Shown here: piece by piece, positions 7,984 to 16,933 of the stretch
Numbering within the stretch: the first letter of the stretch is position 1
How the letters are laid out: the number at the start of each line of letters is the position of its first letter
From: Prolixibacteraceae bacterium
Lineage (GTDB): Bacteria > Bacteroidota > Bacteroidia > Bacteroidales > Prolixibacteraceae
NCBI GenBank assembly: GCA_023228025.1
Contig: JALOCD010000032.1
Location: 1 to 40,301, forward strand
Direction: 5' to 3'
Length of the DNA: 40,301 bases
Program-made: the position numbers and the translations under genes
The notes under the pieces: generated by a model
The model's database searches: none
What the model was told of the DNA's origin: nothing
Seen by the model: the letters and a program-made list of their open reading frames with translations, nothing else

Positions 7984-10900
7984 ATCTTCTTCCTAAATCC
8001 TTTCAATATGCACAAATAGGCCTCCTCCAGCACCGGTTTGACAACGACAGCGTCTTCAGCCGGTTTCTCTGCAGAAAGGAAACGCATTTTGATCATCTCT
8101 CCATCGCGCATGTGGTGGATGACGCGTTCTTTCAACGGGAAGGCATCAAACTCCTTGGCGGGAATAGTGAATTGCCAGACAAATCCTTCGGCCAGCTTCA
8201 CCATGTCGTTCGGATGACCAGCGTAACACAGCTCACCGCGGTTAACGACCGCTACCTGGTTACAGGAGCTCGAAATATCCTCGATGATGTGTGTAGAGAA
8301 GATTACGATGCGTTCGCGGCTCAGTTCGACCAGAAGGTTCCTGAAGCGGATTCTTTCGCGCGGGTCCAAACCTGCAGTAGGCTCATCGACCACCAGAATG
8401 CGCGGTAAATGAAGCAGAATCTGAGCAATACCCATCCGTTGTTTCATGCCGCCCGAGAAACCTCCAATCTTATCGTCCTTACGGTCCCAGAGGTGTACGG
8501 AGCCGAGGCAATATTCGATCCGTTTGTCCCTCGTCGGACCATCTGTCAGTCCCTTCAGTATGGCCTGATAATCCAGAAATTCGTAGGCAGACATATTTTC
8601 ATAGGTGCCAAACTCCTGTGGCAGGTAGCCAATCAAGCCCTGTAACTCTTCCCGTTTCTCCTGGGTATCAATACCATTGATCCAGACCTTGCCATAACTT
8701 TGTTCGTATATGCCGCAAATGACCCGCATCATGGTTGATTTACCGGCTCCGTTTGGTCCCAGGAGGCCTATCATCCCTGTATTGATCTCGAGCGAAACAC
8801 CTTTAAGGGCTTTGAATGGATCTCTTTTCCGTCCGAGCACAGGCATCTGTTCAACAATCTTGAAGAAAACCCGGCGGATTTTGGCAAAACGACCTTTTAA
8901 CCTTTCAATGTTGACATTTTCGATGTAGAGCCGGTCAGCAGTAGTTTTTACTGCCAACGCGAAATACCATAGCACACCAACGACAACTACAGAGACAATC
9001 TTTTCCCATTTGAAATAGAAGAAGACCAACGTCAGGAAGGGAATGCCCCAGAAGAGAATTTGTTTCCCCAGACCCGCCAGTTTGCTTCTCCACTTTTTGT
9101 TCTCATTTTCTGCACGGTAGTTGAGGTATTCAGCCACGGGTTGCCACATGGCCAGCGCCATAAAGTAAATAAGAAGGGCAAAAAAGAGGGCATAGAGACC
9201 ATTGCGCAAATATTTGAAGGTGAAATAGATCAGGAAGCCCAACAGTGGTAACTGCCAGATGAAAAGATCGAAATCCCTGATACTTCTGTAATATTTCAAT
9301 TGACCTGCACGTTCGCGGATGTTGGTGTTGCCTTTCCACTCCCTGGCAAAACGACTTCCCCAATCGTAAATCTTAACCAGGTTCTCGATCTTGATGGTGA
9401 TCTGCTTATCAGGATCAATCACGGTTTCGGTAGCCTTTCGCAGACTGTTCATGATGAACCAGGTGGTTCCCGGAATCACAATAACCAGAGCGACAAGATC
9501 CAGTAATTGCCAGAGCAGGGCATCTACACGGTAATATACGAACAGAATACCCGAAACCAGAAGTACCCCCTGAACAATTTTGAGCCTCCAGTTCAGATCT
9601 CTCATCCATTGCAGCGTAGTCTCCAGTCCGGAGTAGAATGTTGGGATGAAGACCAGGGTAAGCAAGGTACTCAGACTTAATCCTCCAATAACAGTAATGG
9701 CAAACGGAGCGCCGATGGCGCCAACATATTCATTGTCGCCCATAGCCAACGGTAGCATGGCTGCGATGGTGGCGATGGCTGTAATCAGGATCGGACGAAG
9801 TCGCGACATACCCGCCATGATCAATGCCCTGTTTTTCCTGAATCCACGTTTGCGGAGGATCTGTGTATAGTCGATCAGAAGGATCCCGTTGTTGACAACC
9901 ACTCCGATCAAAATTAAAAATCCGATCAGGGTGTTGGCATTGAAGAGTGAATTGTTCGTGAATATCAGTGCAAGGAAGGAGCCGATGGCCGCCAAAGGGA
10001 TACTGAACATCAGTACGAAAGGAGTAGATACCGATTCAAATACGGAAGCCATGATCATGAATATCAGGACGAAAGCAGCCAGAATGAGGAAGTAGAAATC
10101 TTTGAGGGTATCCTCTTCGTGGATCACCTGGATGGCTACACCGGAGGGCATGTTGTAATTCTCAACTACCTTGTCTACTTCGGCCCGATAGGATTCGAGC
10201 AGATCTTTGGAATCCTGGGAGGCATCCACAAAGCGGAATCGCACCTCTATCTGCTTCTCCTGGTTTACCCTTGTTATGCTGGCATACCCGGATGAGAGTA
10301 CGACATCGCTGATGTTTTGCAGTTCATGCAGACCACCCTTGGTATCAGACACAGGCAGTGTCCGCAGGTCGAAGGCTGTTCTGCTCCTTTTTGCCTCTTC
10401 GGCAGTTTGTCCTTTTTTTGGCATCTCCTTGATGGTGATGTCGTATTGCTCATTTCCCTGTTTGAACGGGATGTTGGTGTTAATCTCTTTGCTGAAGGAG
10501 TTCAGTTCCCCGGATACACTATTGAGCGAAACATCATAGGCATTCATCATCAAAGGATGGAACCTTAGGTGCACTTCGGGACGGTTGTTCGAATAACTTA
10601 CACGTACTCCGTTCATCGACTCCAGGCTCTCCAGAAAGTACTGTAAGTCAGAGGCGACATTCTTCATCACCTCAAAATCCTGACCTTTGATGACGATACG
10701 TTCCCAGTTGGAACCCACGCCCATCATCTTCATGAAATTTCCGGTACCGGATCCACCCATGCCTGACGCACCGGTGTCCCCGCCAGTGGATGATGCATCG
10801 GTAATGTCAATGGTACCGCCTGGCACGTCGTTTACTTTGTTGGTTACCTCATCACGGATCTGGGAGAGGGAGCGTTTCTTGATTTTTTCGTAATCTTCTT

Positions 10901-12716
10901 TCAACTCCACCATCACGCTGGCACTCTCTACCTGGATGTTACAGGTCACATCTTTGATCTCTTCAACTCCTTTGATGCGGTTTTCAACTTCGCTTACCAC
11001 CTTGTCGCTGGATTCGATGGTTGATCCGGAAGGCATGGTGATATTAATGCGGAAAGCATTGGTTTTGACTTCGTTGAGGGTGCTCATGCTTACTGCCAGG
11101 CAGATAAAGATGGTAACAAAGAAGAATATAAGTGCACCGATAATTGTTTGGGCAGGTTTACGCAATGAATATTTCAATATCATTACATAAGCCTGGACCA
11201 GTTTGTTTCGGGTGGAGACCCGGGTAAACTCCATGCTGCCGCCGGCTTTCTTTTTCAAAAAAGCATAAGCCATCATGGGGACCAGAAGCATGGCAACGGT
11301 CAGGGAAACCAGAAGAGTCGAGATGATTGAGATCCCTATGTTCTTGCCCAAAAGTTTAATCAGAAAATTGTCTGAAAAAAGGAATGGCAAAAAGACCGTT
11401 GTAGTTGTAAGGGTAGCGGCCAGTACAGAACGCCAAACCTCAGTTGTACCCTGTATCACTGCATCCCGCGGTGATTTACCTGTGGCTCGCAACCTATAAA
11501 TATTTTCCAGGACCACCACGCTGTTATCGAGTAGAATCCCCACGGCGAGCGCCATGCCCACAAGCGTTAAGCTGTTGATGGTCACATCGGAATAGTAGAA
11601 AAAGTTGAAAGCAGTCAATACCGAGATTGGAATTGCCAGGGCAATGATCGAGACCAGCCGGATGTTTTTAAGGAAAATCCAGAGAACGAAAATAGCAAGT
11701 ATTGCCCCTACAAGGGCAAGTTCGCCAATTTGGTTCAGGTTCTTCGACATCGTTTCTGCAGCGTTGTTCTGAACCGTTATTTCTATCTCTTTTGGAGCCA
11801 GATCCTTGTTTAATTTAGCAATGACAGCAAGCGTCTTTTCAGATAATTCGATCAGATTGGACTGAGCATCATTGACCAATGTTATAGAAACCGCATCTTT
11901 GCCATTTACCCGGGAGAAGGAAGTTTGTTCCTTGGTTCCAAAATAGACCTTGGCAACATCTTTAAGCAGAACTGGACCAGGGGCAATCACAAGGTTTTCA
12001 ATCTGCGCAAGATCATCAAATTCGGAGGTAACCTGGACAGTATATTTCAGGTTTGATCCAAACACATCCCCGGCATAGGCGCGGGTCCGGTAGTTTTGAG
12101 TTAGTTTGCTCCGGATGTTTGAGGCTGTCAGCTTGTACGCATTGCAGACATCCATGTCCAGCTGTATTTCGATGGTCTTTTCGTGACCACCGAAAATATT
12201 TATTCCGGCTATTCCATCAACATTTTGCAGTTCGGGTTTGATCTTCTGATCAGTAATGTTCCTTACAAGGTCAACACCGCCAGTACCACGAACCTGCAAT
12301 TGCATGAACTGCTTGTTAAGCTGATTGAGATCCACTTTCACTACCGTGACAATAAATTGTTCAGGAATGGTCGATTTGATCTCGTTGATCTTCTCCTGTA
12401 GCTTCAGGTAGATGTATTTGAAGTTGACCTTTTTGTTGAACTCTACCATGATTGTACCCCGTCTGGATTGACAGGTCGACTCCATGTTTTCGATGCCCTG
12501 GAGTGTGCCGATGGCTCCTTCGATTGGGATGATGGCCTGACTCTCCATGAATTTAGGGTCGACCTCCTGCTGACAGGATACCTGCACGTAAAGCATCGGA
12601 AGCTCCGCGTTCGGGAACAACTCCATGGAAAGGTTCTTCCACGAGACGTATCCCAACATGCTTAGCCCGAGGAAGAGCATGCTGATCAATACTTTTCTTT
12701 TTATAATGAAGTCCAT
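7980..12716 (-). CDS. RND efflux pump fused to an ABC ATPase domain
   Basis: This is one open frame of 1578 codons. Residues 1-1035 form an HAE1-type RND pump: TM4 carries D397-N398 (GILLDNSVVVLENI), TM10 carries N942-N943, and the periplasmic loop has a Gly/Ser-rich stretch at 643-660. Two further TM segments follow (1044-1062, 1068-1090). Residues 1106-1118 (ITIKIENLVKIYD) look like the first strand and A-loop Tyr of an ABC ATPase. About 180 residues with four predicted TM segments come next (about 1151-1256). The ATPase then resumes at 1299: Walker A GPNGAGKST 1320-1328, Q1367, signature FSGGM 1420-1424, Walker B D1444-E1445, H1476. All ATPase motifs are intact. It lies 18 bp after another RND gene. 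It probably works with the adaptor and TolC genes upstream; coupling of ATP to transport is inference. Confidence 0.92.
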   Translation of the reverse strand: MDFIIKRKVLISMLFLGLSMLGYVSWKNLSMELFPNAELPMLYVQVSCQQEVDPKFMESQAIIPIEGAIGTLQGIENMESTCQSRRGTIMVEFNKKVNFKYIYLKLQEKINEIKSTIPEQFIVTVVKVDLNQLNKQFMQLQVRGTGGVDLVRNITDQKIKPELQNVDGIAGINIFGGHEKTIEIQLDMDVCNAYKLTASNIRSKLTQNYRTRAYAGDVFGSNLKYTVQVTSEFDDLAQIENLVIAPGPVLLKDVAKVYFGTKEQTSFSRVNGKDAVSITLVNDAQSNLIELSEKTLAVIAKLNKDLAPKEIEITVQNNAAETMSKNLNQIGELALVGAILAIFVLWIFLKNIRLVSIIALAIPISVLTAFNFFYYSDVTINSLTLVGMALAVGILLDNSVVVLENIYRLRATGKSPRDAVIQGTTEVWRSVLAATLTTTTVFLPFLFSDNFLIKLLGKNIGISIISTLLVSLTVAMLLVPMMAYAFLKKKAGGSMEFTRVSTRNKLVQAYVMILKYSLRKPAQTIIGALIFFFVTIFICLAVSMSTLNEVKTNAFRINITMPSGSTIESSDKVVSEVENRIKGVEEIKDVTCNIQVESASVMVELKEDYEKIKKRSLSQIRDEVTNKVNDVPGGTIDITDASSTGGDTGASGMGGSGTGNFMKMMGVGSNWERIVIKGQDFEVMKNVASDLQYFLESLESMNGVRVSYSNNRPEVHLRFHPLMMNAYDVSLNSVSGELNSFSKEINTNIPFKQGNEQYDITIKEMPKKGQTAEEAKRSRTAFDLRTLPVSDTKGGLHELQNISDVVLSSGYASITRVNQEKQIEVRFRFVDASQDSKDLLESYRAEVDKVVENYNMPSGVAIQVIHEEDTLKDFYFLILAAFVLIFMIMASVFESVSTPFVLMFSIPLAAIGSFLALIFTNNSLFNANTLIGFLILIGVVVNNGILLIDYTQILRKRGFRKNRALIMAGMSRLRPILITAIATIAAMLPLAMGDNEYVGAIGAPFAITVIGGLSLSTLLTLVFIPTFYSGLETTLQWMRDLNWRLKIVQGVLLVSGILFVYYRVDALLWQLLDLVALVIVIPGTTWFIMNSLRKATETVIDPDKQITIKIENLVKIYDWGSRFAREWKGNTNIRERAGQLKYYRSIRDFDLFIWQLPLLGFLIYFTFKYLRNGLYALFFALLIYFMALAMWQPVAEYLNYRAENENKKWRSKLAGLGKQILFWGIPFLTLVFFYFKWEKIVSVVVVGVLWYFALAVKTTADRLYIENVNIERLKGRFAKIRRVFFKIVEQMPVLGRKRDPFKALKGVSLEINTGMIGLLGPNGAGKSTMMRVICGIYEQSYGKVWINGIDTQEKREELQGLIGYLPQEFGTYENMSAYEFLDYQAILKGLTDGPTRDKRIEYCLGSVHLWDRKDDKIGGFSGGMKQRMGIAQILLHLPRILVVDEPTAGLDPRERIRFRNLLVELSRERIVIFSTHIIEDISSSCNQVAVVNRGELCYAGHPNDMVKLAEGFVWQFTIPAKEFDAFPLKERVIHHMRDGEMIKMRFLSAEKPAEDAVVVKPVLEEAYLCILKGFRKKI

Positions 12717-12734
12717 CCGTTGAGAGTTGTTTGT

Positions 12735-15700
12735 TTAAATGTCCTGTTCGATGGGTTTATTGCTCGTCAGCAGATCATAAACGCAAGGGATCACCACCAG
12801 TGTGAGTAATGTACTGGTTACCATACCGCCAATAACTGCCAGGGCCATGGGCGCCCTTAGCGCAGCGCTGTCGCCGAAACCGAGGGTAAGTGGTACCAAA
12901 GCGAAGATGGTAATGATGCTCATCATTAGTATGGGACGCAACCTTTGCTGACCAGCCTGAGCGATAGCGGCGCGTTTCTCCATTCCTAACTCCCGAAGCT
13001 GGTTGATACGGTCGACCAGGATGATGGAGTCGTTTACAGCAATACCACCCAGCATAATGATTCCAATCAGTGCCATCATGTTAAAGCTTTGACCAAGAAT
13101 ATAAAAGAGTATGATCGTTCCGACAATGGCAAACGGGATGGAGAGAAGGATGACAAATGGATGAATCAACGATTCAAACTTAGCAGCCAAAACCATGTAA
13201 ACCAATGCAATAGACAGCAATAATGCAAATTTTAAATTGCTCCATGAATCCAGCCTTTTTTGCTCTTCACCGGCGATCTTGAACCGGTAGTCGGTCGGAA
13301 GGTTGATGGCGGATATCTTTGTCTGTATCTCAGTAGATATCTTATCCAGAGATGCGTCTTTTTGAAGTTCGGCCATAACCTTTCCTACACGGATCTGGTT
13401 GCTGTGGTAAATTTCCTTTGGGGCCATTGCCTGTTTAAGTGTAGCAACTTCGCCGAGTCTGATCACCTGCGTACCGTTGCGGATGATCACATCGCCCAGT
13501 TCAGATAATCCCAGTTTGGGAAGGTGGATGGTGATGTCGCGCAACTCTCCGTTTTTGTCAAACTGACCAACTGTTTGTCCGGTCAGTTTGGCTGTAACCT
13601 GTGTTACGATGTCGCTCACAGCCAGATTGTAGGTACCTGCCCTAAAACGATCGACCATCACATTAACTTCCGGGTATCCCTGGTCCATGTTTGTGGTAAA
13701 ATTGTACATTCCAGGAATATCCTGAACAACCTTTTTCACGTTGTGTGTCAAAGTGTCAAGTACTGCCAGGTCGTCGCCCCGTACTTCGACCACAACAGGC
13801 GCTTCGCTGTTCCCCAGGATACTCTGCAAGGCGGTCTCTTCCTGGGCAAAGCTGACCTCCATCTCCGGATTTTCGGCATACCATCCGGCAATAGCGGCAA
13901 CAACCTTGGAAGAGCTGATTTTGTTATTCGGTTTCAATATTACCTTTAGTTCCGCCGTATTATCACCTTCAAAAATGGCCTGAGCGCTGGTCGACAATCC
14001 AGTAGATGGGCCAATTCTGGTATAAATTGCGTCCAAATTATCGCCGAGCAGCTCCCTAACCATCCCTTCGATGGAGGCAGACGCTTCGGAAGTTCGTATG
14101 AGCGTGGTGCCTTCTTTCATTTTCAAATTGATGGTAAACTCTTTGCTTTCACTTTTTGGCATGAATTCACTGCCGATTTTTGGAATCAGGAGGAGGGAGA
14201 GACCAAAAAGAACCAATGAGGAAAGTATAATTGTCCAACGATGTGGAAGGATGTTGGTCAAAAAATTGCTGTATCCTGTTTTCTTTTGGATGGAAATGGA
14301 AGCCCTTTTCTTGTTCATGAAAAAGCGATGGTACAACATCGGAATAAGAAAGATGGCCACAAACAGTGATGAGACCAGTGAAAAGGCTACCGTCCAGGCT
14401 TGATCTTTGAAGAGGGCGCCGGAAGCGCCATGCATGAATATAATGGGAAGAAAGACAACGATGTGGGTGAGGGTGGCAGCTGTAATGGCACCTCCAACTT
14501 CTGCTGTACCGACGATGGCCGCATCTTTGGCAGACATGCCATTCTCGTGATTTCGGAAGATATTCTCCATAACCACGATGGCATTGTCGACAAGCATCCC
14601 TGCCCCAAGGGCAAGTCCGCCAAGCGTCATGATATTGAGTGAGAGTCCGTTGAAGTACATCAGATTGAATGTTGCCACGATGGAAATAGGAATAGACAAA
14701 CTGACAATCAAGGTTGTACCAATACGCCTGAGGAAAAGGAAGAGGATGATCACAGCCAGTATAATACCGAAATACATGGTATTTTTCACCTCGTCCACGG
14801 CACTTCTGATAAAGGTGCCCTGGTTGGATACTACCGTGAATTTGTATCCCGGTAATGCCTTCTCGATGGTGACCAATGTTTTGTTGATCTCTTCAACGGC
14901 TTTTACCGTGTTGTACTTGGTCTCCTTGTAAATGGCAAGGGCGATGCAACGTTCTCCGTTGATCCTGACAATATTGACCGGCTCTTTGTTTTCAAAGCTG
15001 ACCCTGGCAACATCCTTTAGAAAGGTAGGGGCCTTTTCGGCGGTAGTGCTTCCGGCTACGGTGGTTTTGTAACCAACAATAAGGTTTTCGAAGTCCTCCT
15101 TCTGCTGCAGGAGACTTACCCCTTTTACCACATATTGCAATCCTGTTTCGGTGATTGTCCCTCCTGATATACTTCTGTTGTAGGATTGTATCTTTTGAGA
15201 AAGCTGATCGACCGTTAAATTATATGATTCCAGAGAGTAAGGATCCGTGTCAATGCGTACTTCGTTGGTTTCGACACCACTTAATTCAACCTGGGCGACA
15301 CCTTCGATGCGGACCAATTCGTTACGAATATAGTTTTCAGCCACTTTCCGCAACTCATTCATGTCTTTGATGCTGGTGTGGACCATTCCTACTATCATGG
15401 CAGGTTTGGTATTCGGATCGTGTTGAGTGATGGTTAACTCAGTGATCTGACTATTCTGGGAATAGGCAGTCAAGGCCTTTTGAATATCCAGGAAAGCTTC
15501 ATCCATGTCCTTATTCCAGGCATATTCGACAGTGATCTGGGCCGATCCGGTTTTAGATATCGATGAGACATCCAGAACGCCACTCTGACGGGTAGCAATG
15601 GCTTCGATGTTTGAAACGTAGAGTTTTTCCATCTCTTCCGGCGGTTTCTCACCCGCCTTGATTTCAACGAAAATCCTTGGCGAGTTCAGGTCAGGGAAAA

Positions 15701-15809
15701 GATCGATCCCCAGTTTTTGATAGGAGATGACACCAAGTAGCAGTACACCCAGCACCACCATCAAAATGGTGACCGGATAATTGACTGCAAAGTTTGTCAA
15801 TTTCTTCAT
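12735..15809 (-). CDS. RND efflux pump inner-membrane subunit (HAE1 type)
   Basis: This 1024-aa, full-length RND transporter exports substrate from periplasm or membrane by proton antiport, together with an adaptor and a TolC channel. The first TM is at about residues 10-30. The TM4 motif GMLVDNAIVVMENI has the proton-relay Asp at D408 followed by Asn, as is usual in this subfamily. TM10 has AVNDSIILVD. Two large periplasmic loops are present. The gene lies 44 bp after the membrane-fusion protein and 18 bp before the RND-ABC fusion. Two RND subunits in one operon suggest a heteromeric trimer, as in MdtBC; that is inferred. Substrate is not evident. Confidence 0.95.
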   Translation of the reverse strand: MKKLTNFAVNYPVTILMVVLGVLLLGVISYQKLGIDLFPDLNSPRIFVEIKAGEKPPEEMEKLYVSNIEAIATRQSGVLDVSSISKTGSAQITVEYAWNKDMDEAFLDIQKALTAYSQNSQITELTITQHDPNTKPAMIVGMVHTSIKDMNELRKVAENYIRNELVRIEGVAQVELSGVETNEVRIDTDPYSLESYNLTVDQLSQKIQSYNRSISGGTITETGLQYVVKGVSLLQQKEDFENLIVGYKTTVAGSTTAEKAPTFLKDVARVSFENKEPVNIVRINGERCIALAIYKETKYNTVKAVEEINKTLVTIEKALPGYKFTVVSNQGTFIRSAVDEVKNTMYFGIILAVIILFLFLRRIGTTLIVSLSIPISIVATFNLMYFNGLSLNIMTLGGLALGAGMLVDNAIVVMENIFRNHENGMSAKDAAIVGTAEVGGAITAATLTHIVVFLPIIFMHGASGALFKDQAWTVAFSLVSSLFVAIFLIPMLYHRFFMNKKRASISIQKKTGYSNFLTNILPHRWTIILSSLVLFGLSLLLIPKIGSEFMPKSESKEFTINLKMKEGTTLIRTSEASASIEGMVRELLGDNLDAIYTRIGPSTGLSTSAQAIFEGDNTAELKVILKPNNKISSSKVVAAIAGWYAENPEMEVSFAQEETALQSILGNSEAPVVVEVRGDDLAVLDTLTHNVKKVVQDIPGMYNFTTNMDQGYPEVNVMVDRFRAGTYNLAVSDIVTQVTAKLTGQTVGQFDKNGELRDITIHLPKLGLSELGDVIIRNGTQVIRLGEVATLKQAMAPKEIYHSNQIRVGKVMAELQKDASLDKISTEIQTKISAINLPTDYRFKIAGEEQKRLDSWSNLKFALLLSIALVYMVLAAKFESLIHPFVILLSIPFAIVGTIILFYILGQSFNMMALIGIIMLGGIAVNDSIILVDRINQLRELGMEKRAAIAQAGQQRLRPILMMSIITIFALVPLTLGFGDSAALRAPMALAVIGGMVTSTLLTLVVIPCVYDLLTSNKPIEQDI

Positions 15810-15830
15810 TCGGAAATTATTTTTAGTATT

Positions 15831-15850
15831 TAGTCTGCCAGCCGGCAGAT
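15831..15850. repeat. Small palindrome sharing a core with 4593-4630
   Basis: TCTGCC-AGCC-GGCAGA lies in the 44-bp gap between adaptor and RND genes. The ten-base core GCCAGCCGGC is the exact complement of the core of the palindrome at 4607-4616, suggesting a remnant of the same dispersed repeat. It could also form a weak intercistronic hairpin. Confidence 0.55.
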
Positions 15851-15853
15851 CAA

Positions 15854-16909
15854 CTATTTGACGATCTTAACTTTTGACTGATCCCTGAGGGTTTCAAATC
15901 CTTTGACAACCAAACGGGTATTGGCCTTGATACCTTCGATGACCTCTACAGATTTTTCATTTTCCAGACCTGTGGTAATGGTTCTGCGCTGTGCGGCGCC
16001 CCTGTCAATGATAAAGACTGTTTTTCCCCTTCCACCAGCAACGATGATCTCTTTTGGTATAACGATAGCGCTGTCTTTTCTTGCAATTTCGATGTCAGCC
16101 TTGACAAACATACCTGGACGGAGTTTTAATTCTGGATTGTTGATGGTCATTTTTCCCATAAAGGTGCGTGTTTCTGTGCTGATGACCGGAGAGAGTTCGC
16201 TGATTTGTGCTTTCAAAGTATCGTTGGGCAAGGTATAGTTGGTGATATTCACTTCCTGGCCCAATTTGATGGTAGTCAGGTATTTTTCGGGTAGGTTGAC
16301 ATCCATCATCAGTTTGCTGAAATCCATTAAAGTGACTACACTGGTATTTGCCGTGATTCGGGTACCGTTGGTAATTTCAGGAATATTGACGATGGTACCG
16401 CGAAAAGGGGCTTTTACCTCAATTTTTTGTTGTTGGATCTTGGCATCCTCAAAGGTTGTTTTGGCCTGGGCCAGTGCAACTTCTGCATTTTTTAATTCCC
16501 GATAGGTGACTCCTCCTTTTTCGTAGAGTGATTTTTGCTTTTCATCTTCGAGCCCTGCGATTTCCAGATTTAGCTTCTTTGTATCGTAGTTGAGGTTGTT
16601 AATGTATTCCGGATTATCGAGCCTTACAATAACCTGGCCTTTTTCGACCTGGTCGCCCAGTTTGAATTCACGTCCTGTTTTTGGATTAACAGCCAGGGTA
16701 TAGTTTCCGGCCATCTCGGTAGCCAATACGACCTGACTGGCTGCATTGGCTGTCCCGGTACTGTTGATGTACTGAACAATGGGTCCTTTTTTTACATCGA
16801 TCACAGAAACGGGTACAGCGATGTCATTTTGAATCTGACTTTGTTGGTTTCCACAAGAGGCCAGAACCGGCAGAACTAGGAGTAGTCTCCACAATTTGTT
16901 GGTTTTCAT
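15854..16909 (-). CDS. Membrane-fusion (adaptor) lipoprotein of RND pump
   Basis: The 351-aa protein has a lipoprotein signal with lipobox LASC (Cys19), so it should be anchored in a membrane facing the periplasm. Order of parts: barrel-sandwich strand (about 55-105), a short alpha hairpin (about 110-160), a second lipoyl half (KVEAPFRG-like EVKAPFRGTIVNIPE at about 163-177), a beta-barrel domain (about 195-270) and a membrane-proximal domain. This is the HlyD/AcrA-like RND adaptor plan. It bridges the inner-membrane pump to the TolC gene just upstream (24 bp). It is the only adaptor in the operon, so it may serve both RND subunits. Confidence 0.93.
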   Translation of the reverse strand: MKTNKLWRLLLVLPVLASCGNQQSQIQNDIAVPVSVIDVKKGPIVQYINSTGTANAASQVVLATEMAGNYTLAVNPKTGREFKLGDQVEKGQVIVRLDNPEYINNLNYDTKKLNLEIAGLEDEKQKSLYEKGGVTYRELKNAEVALAQAKTTFEDAKIQQQKIEVKAPFRGTIVNIPEITNGTRITANTSVVTLMDFSKLMMDVNLPEKYLTTIKLGQEVNITNYTLPNDTLKAQISELSPVISTETRTFMGKMTINNPELKLRPGMFVKADIEIARKDSAIVIPKEIIVAGGRGKTVFIIDRGAAQRRTITTGLENEKSVEVIEGIKANTRLVVKGFETLRDQSKVKIVK

Positions 16910-16933
16910 ATGTTTTATTTTATCGTTGATTAA

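Noticed and set aside
10207..10539. Plus-strand 110-codon frame inside the RND-ABC gene
   Set aside because: Antisense shadow of a well-supported coding frame, with no recognisable protein features or promoter.
11500..11545. Asn beside the TM4 Asp in the RND proteins (D397-N398, D408-N409) as a loss-of-function change
   Set aside because: The Asp-Asn pair is common in HAE1-type RND pumps, so it is not an anomaly.
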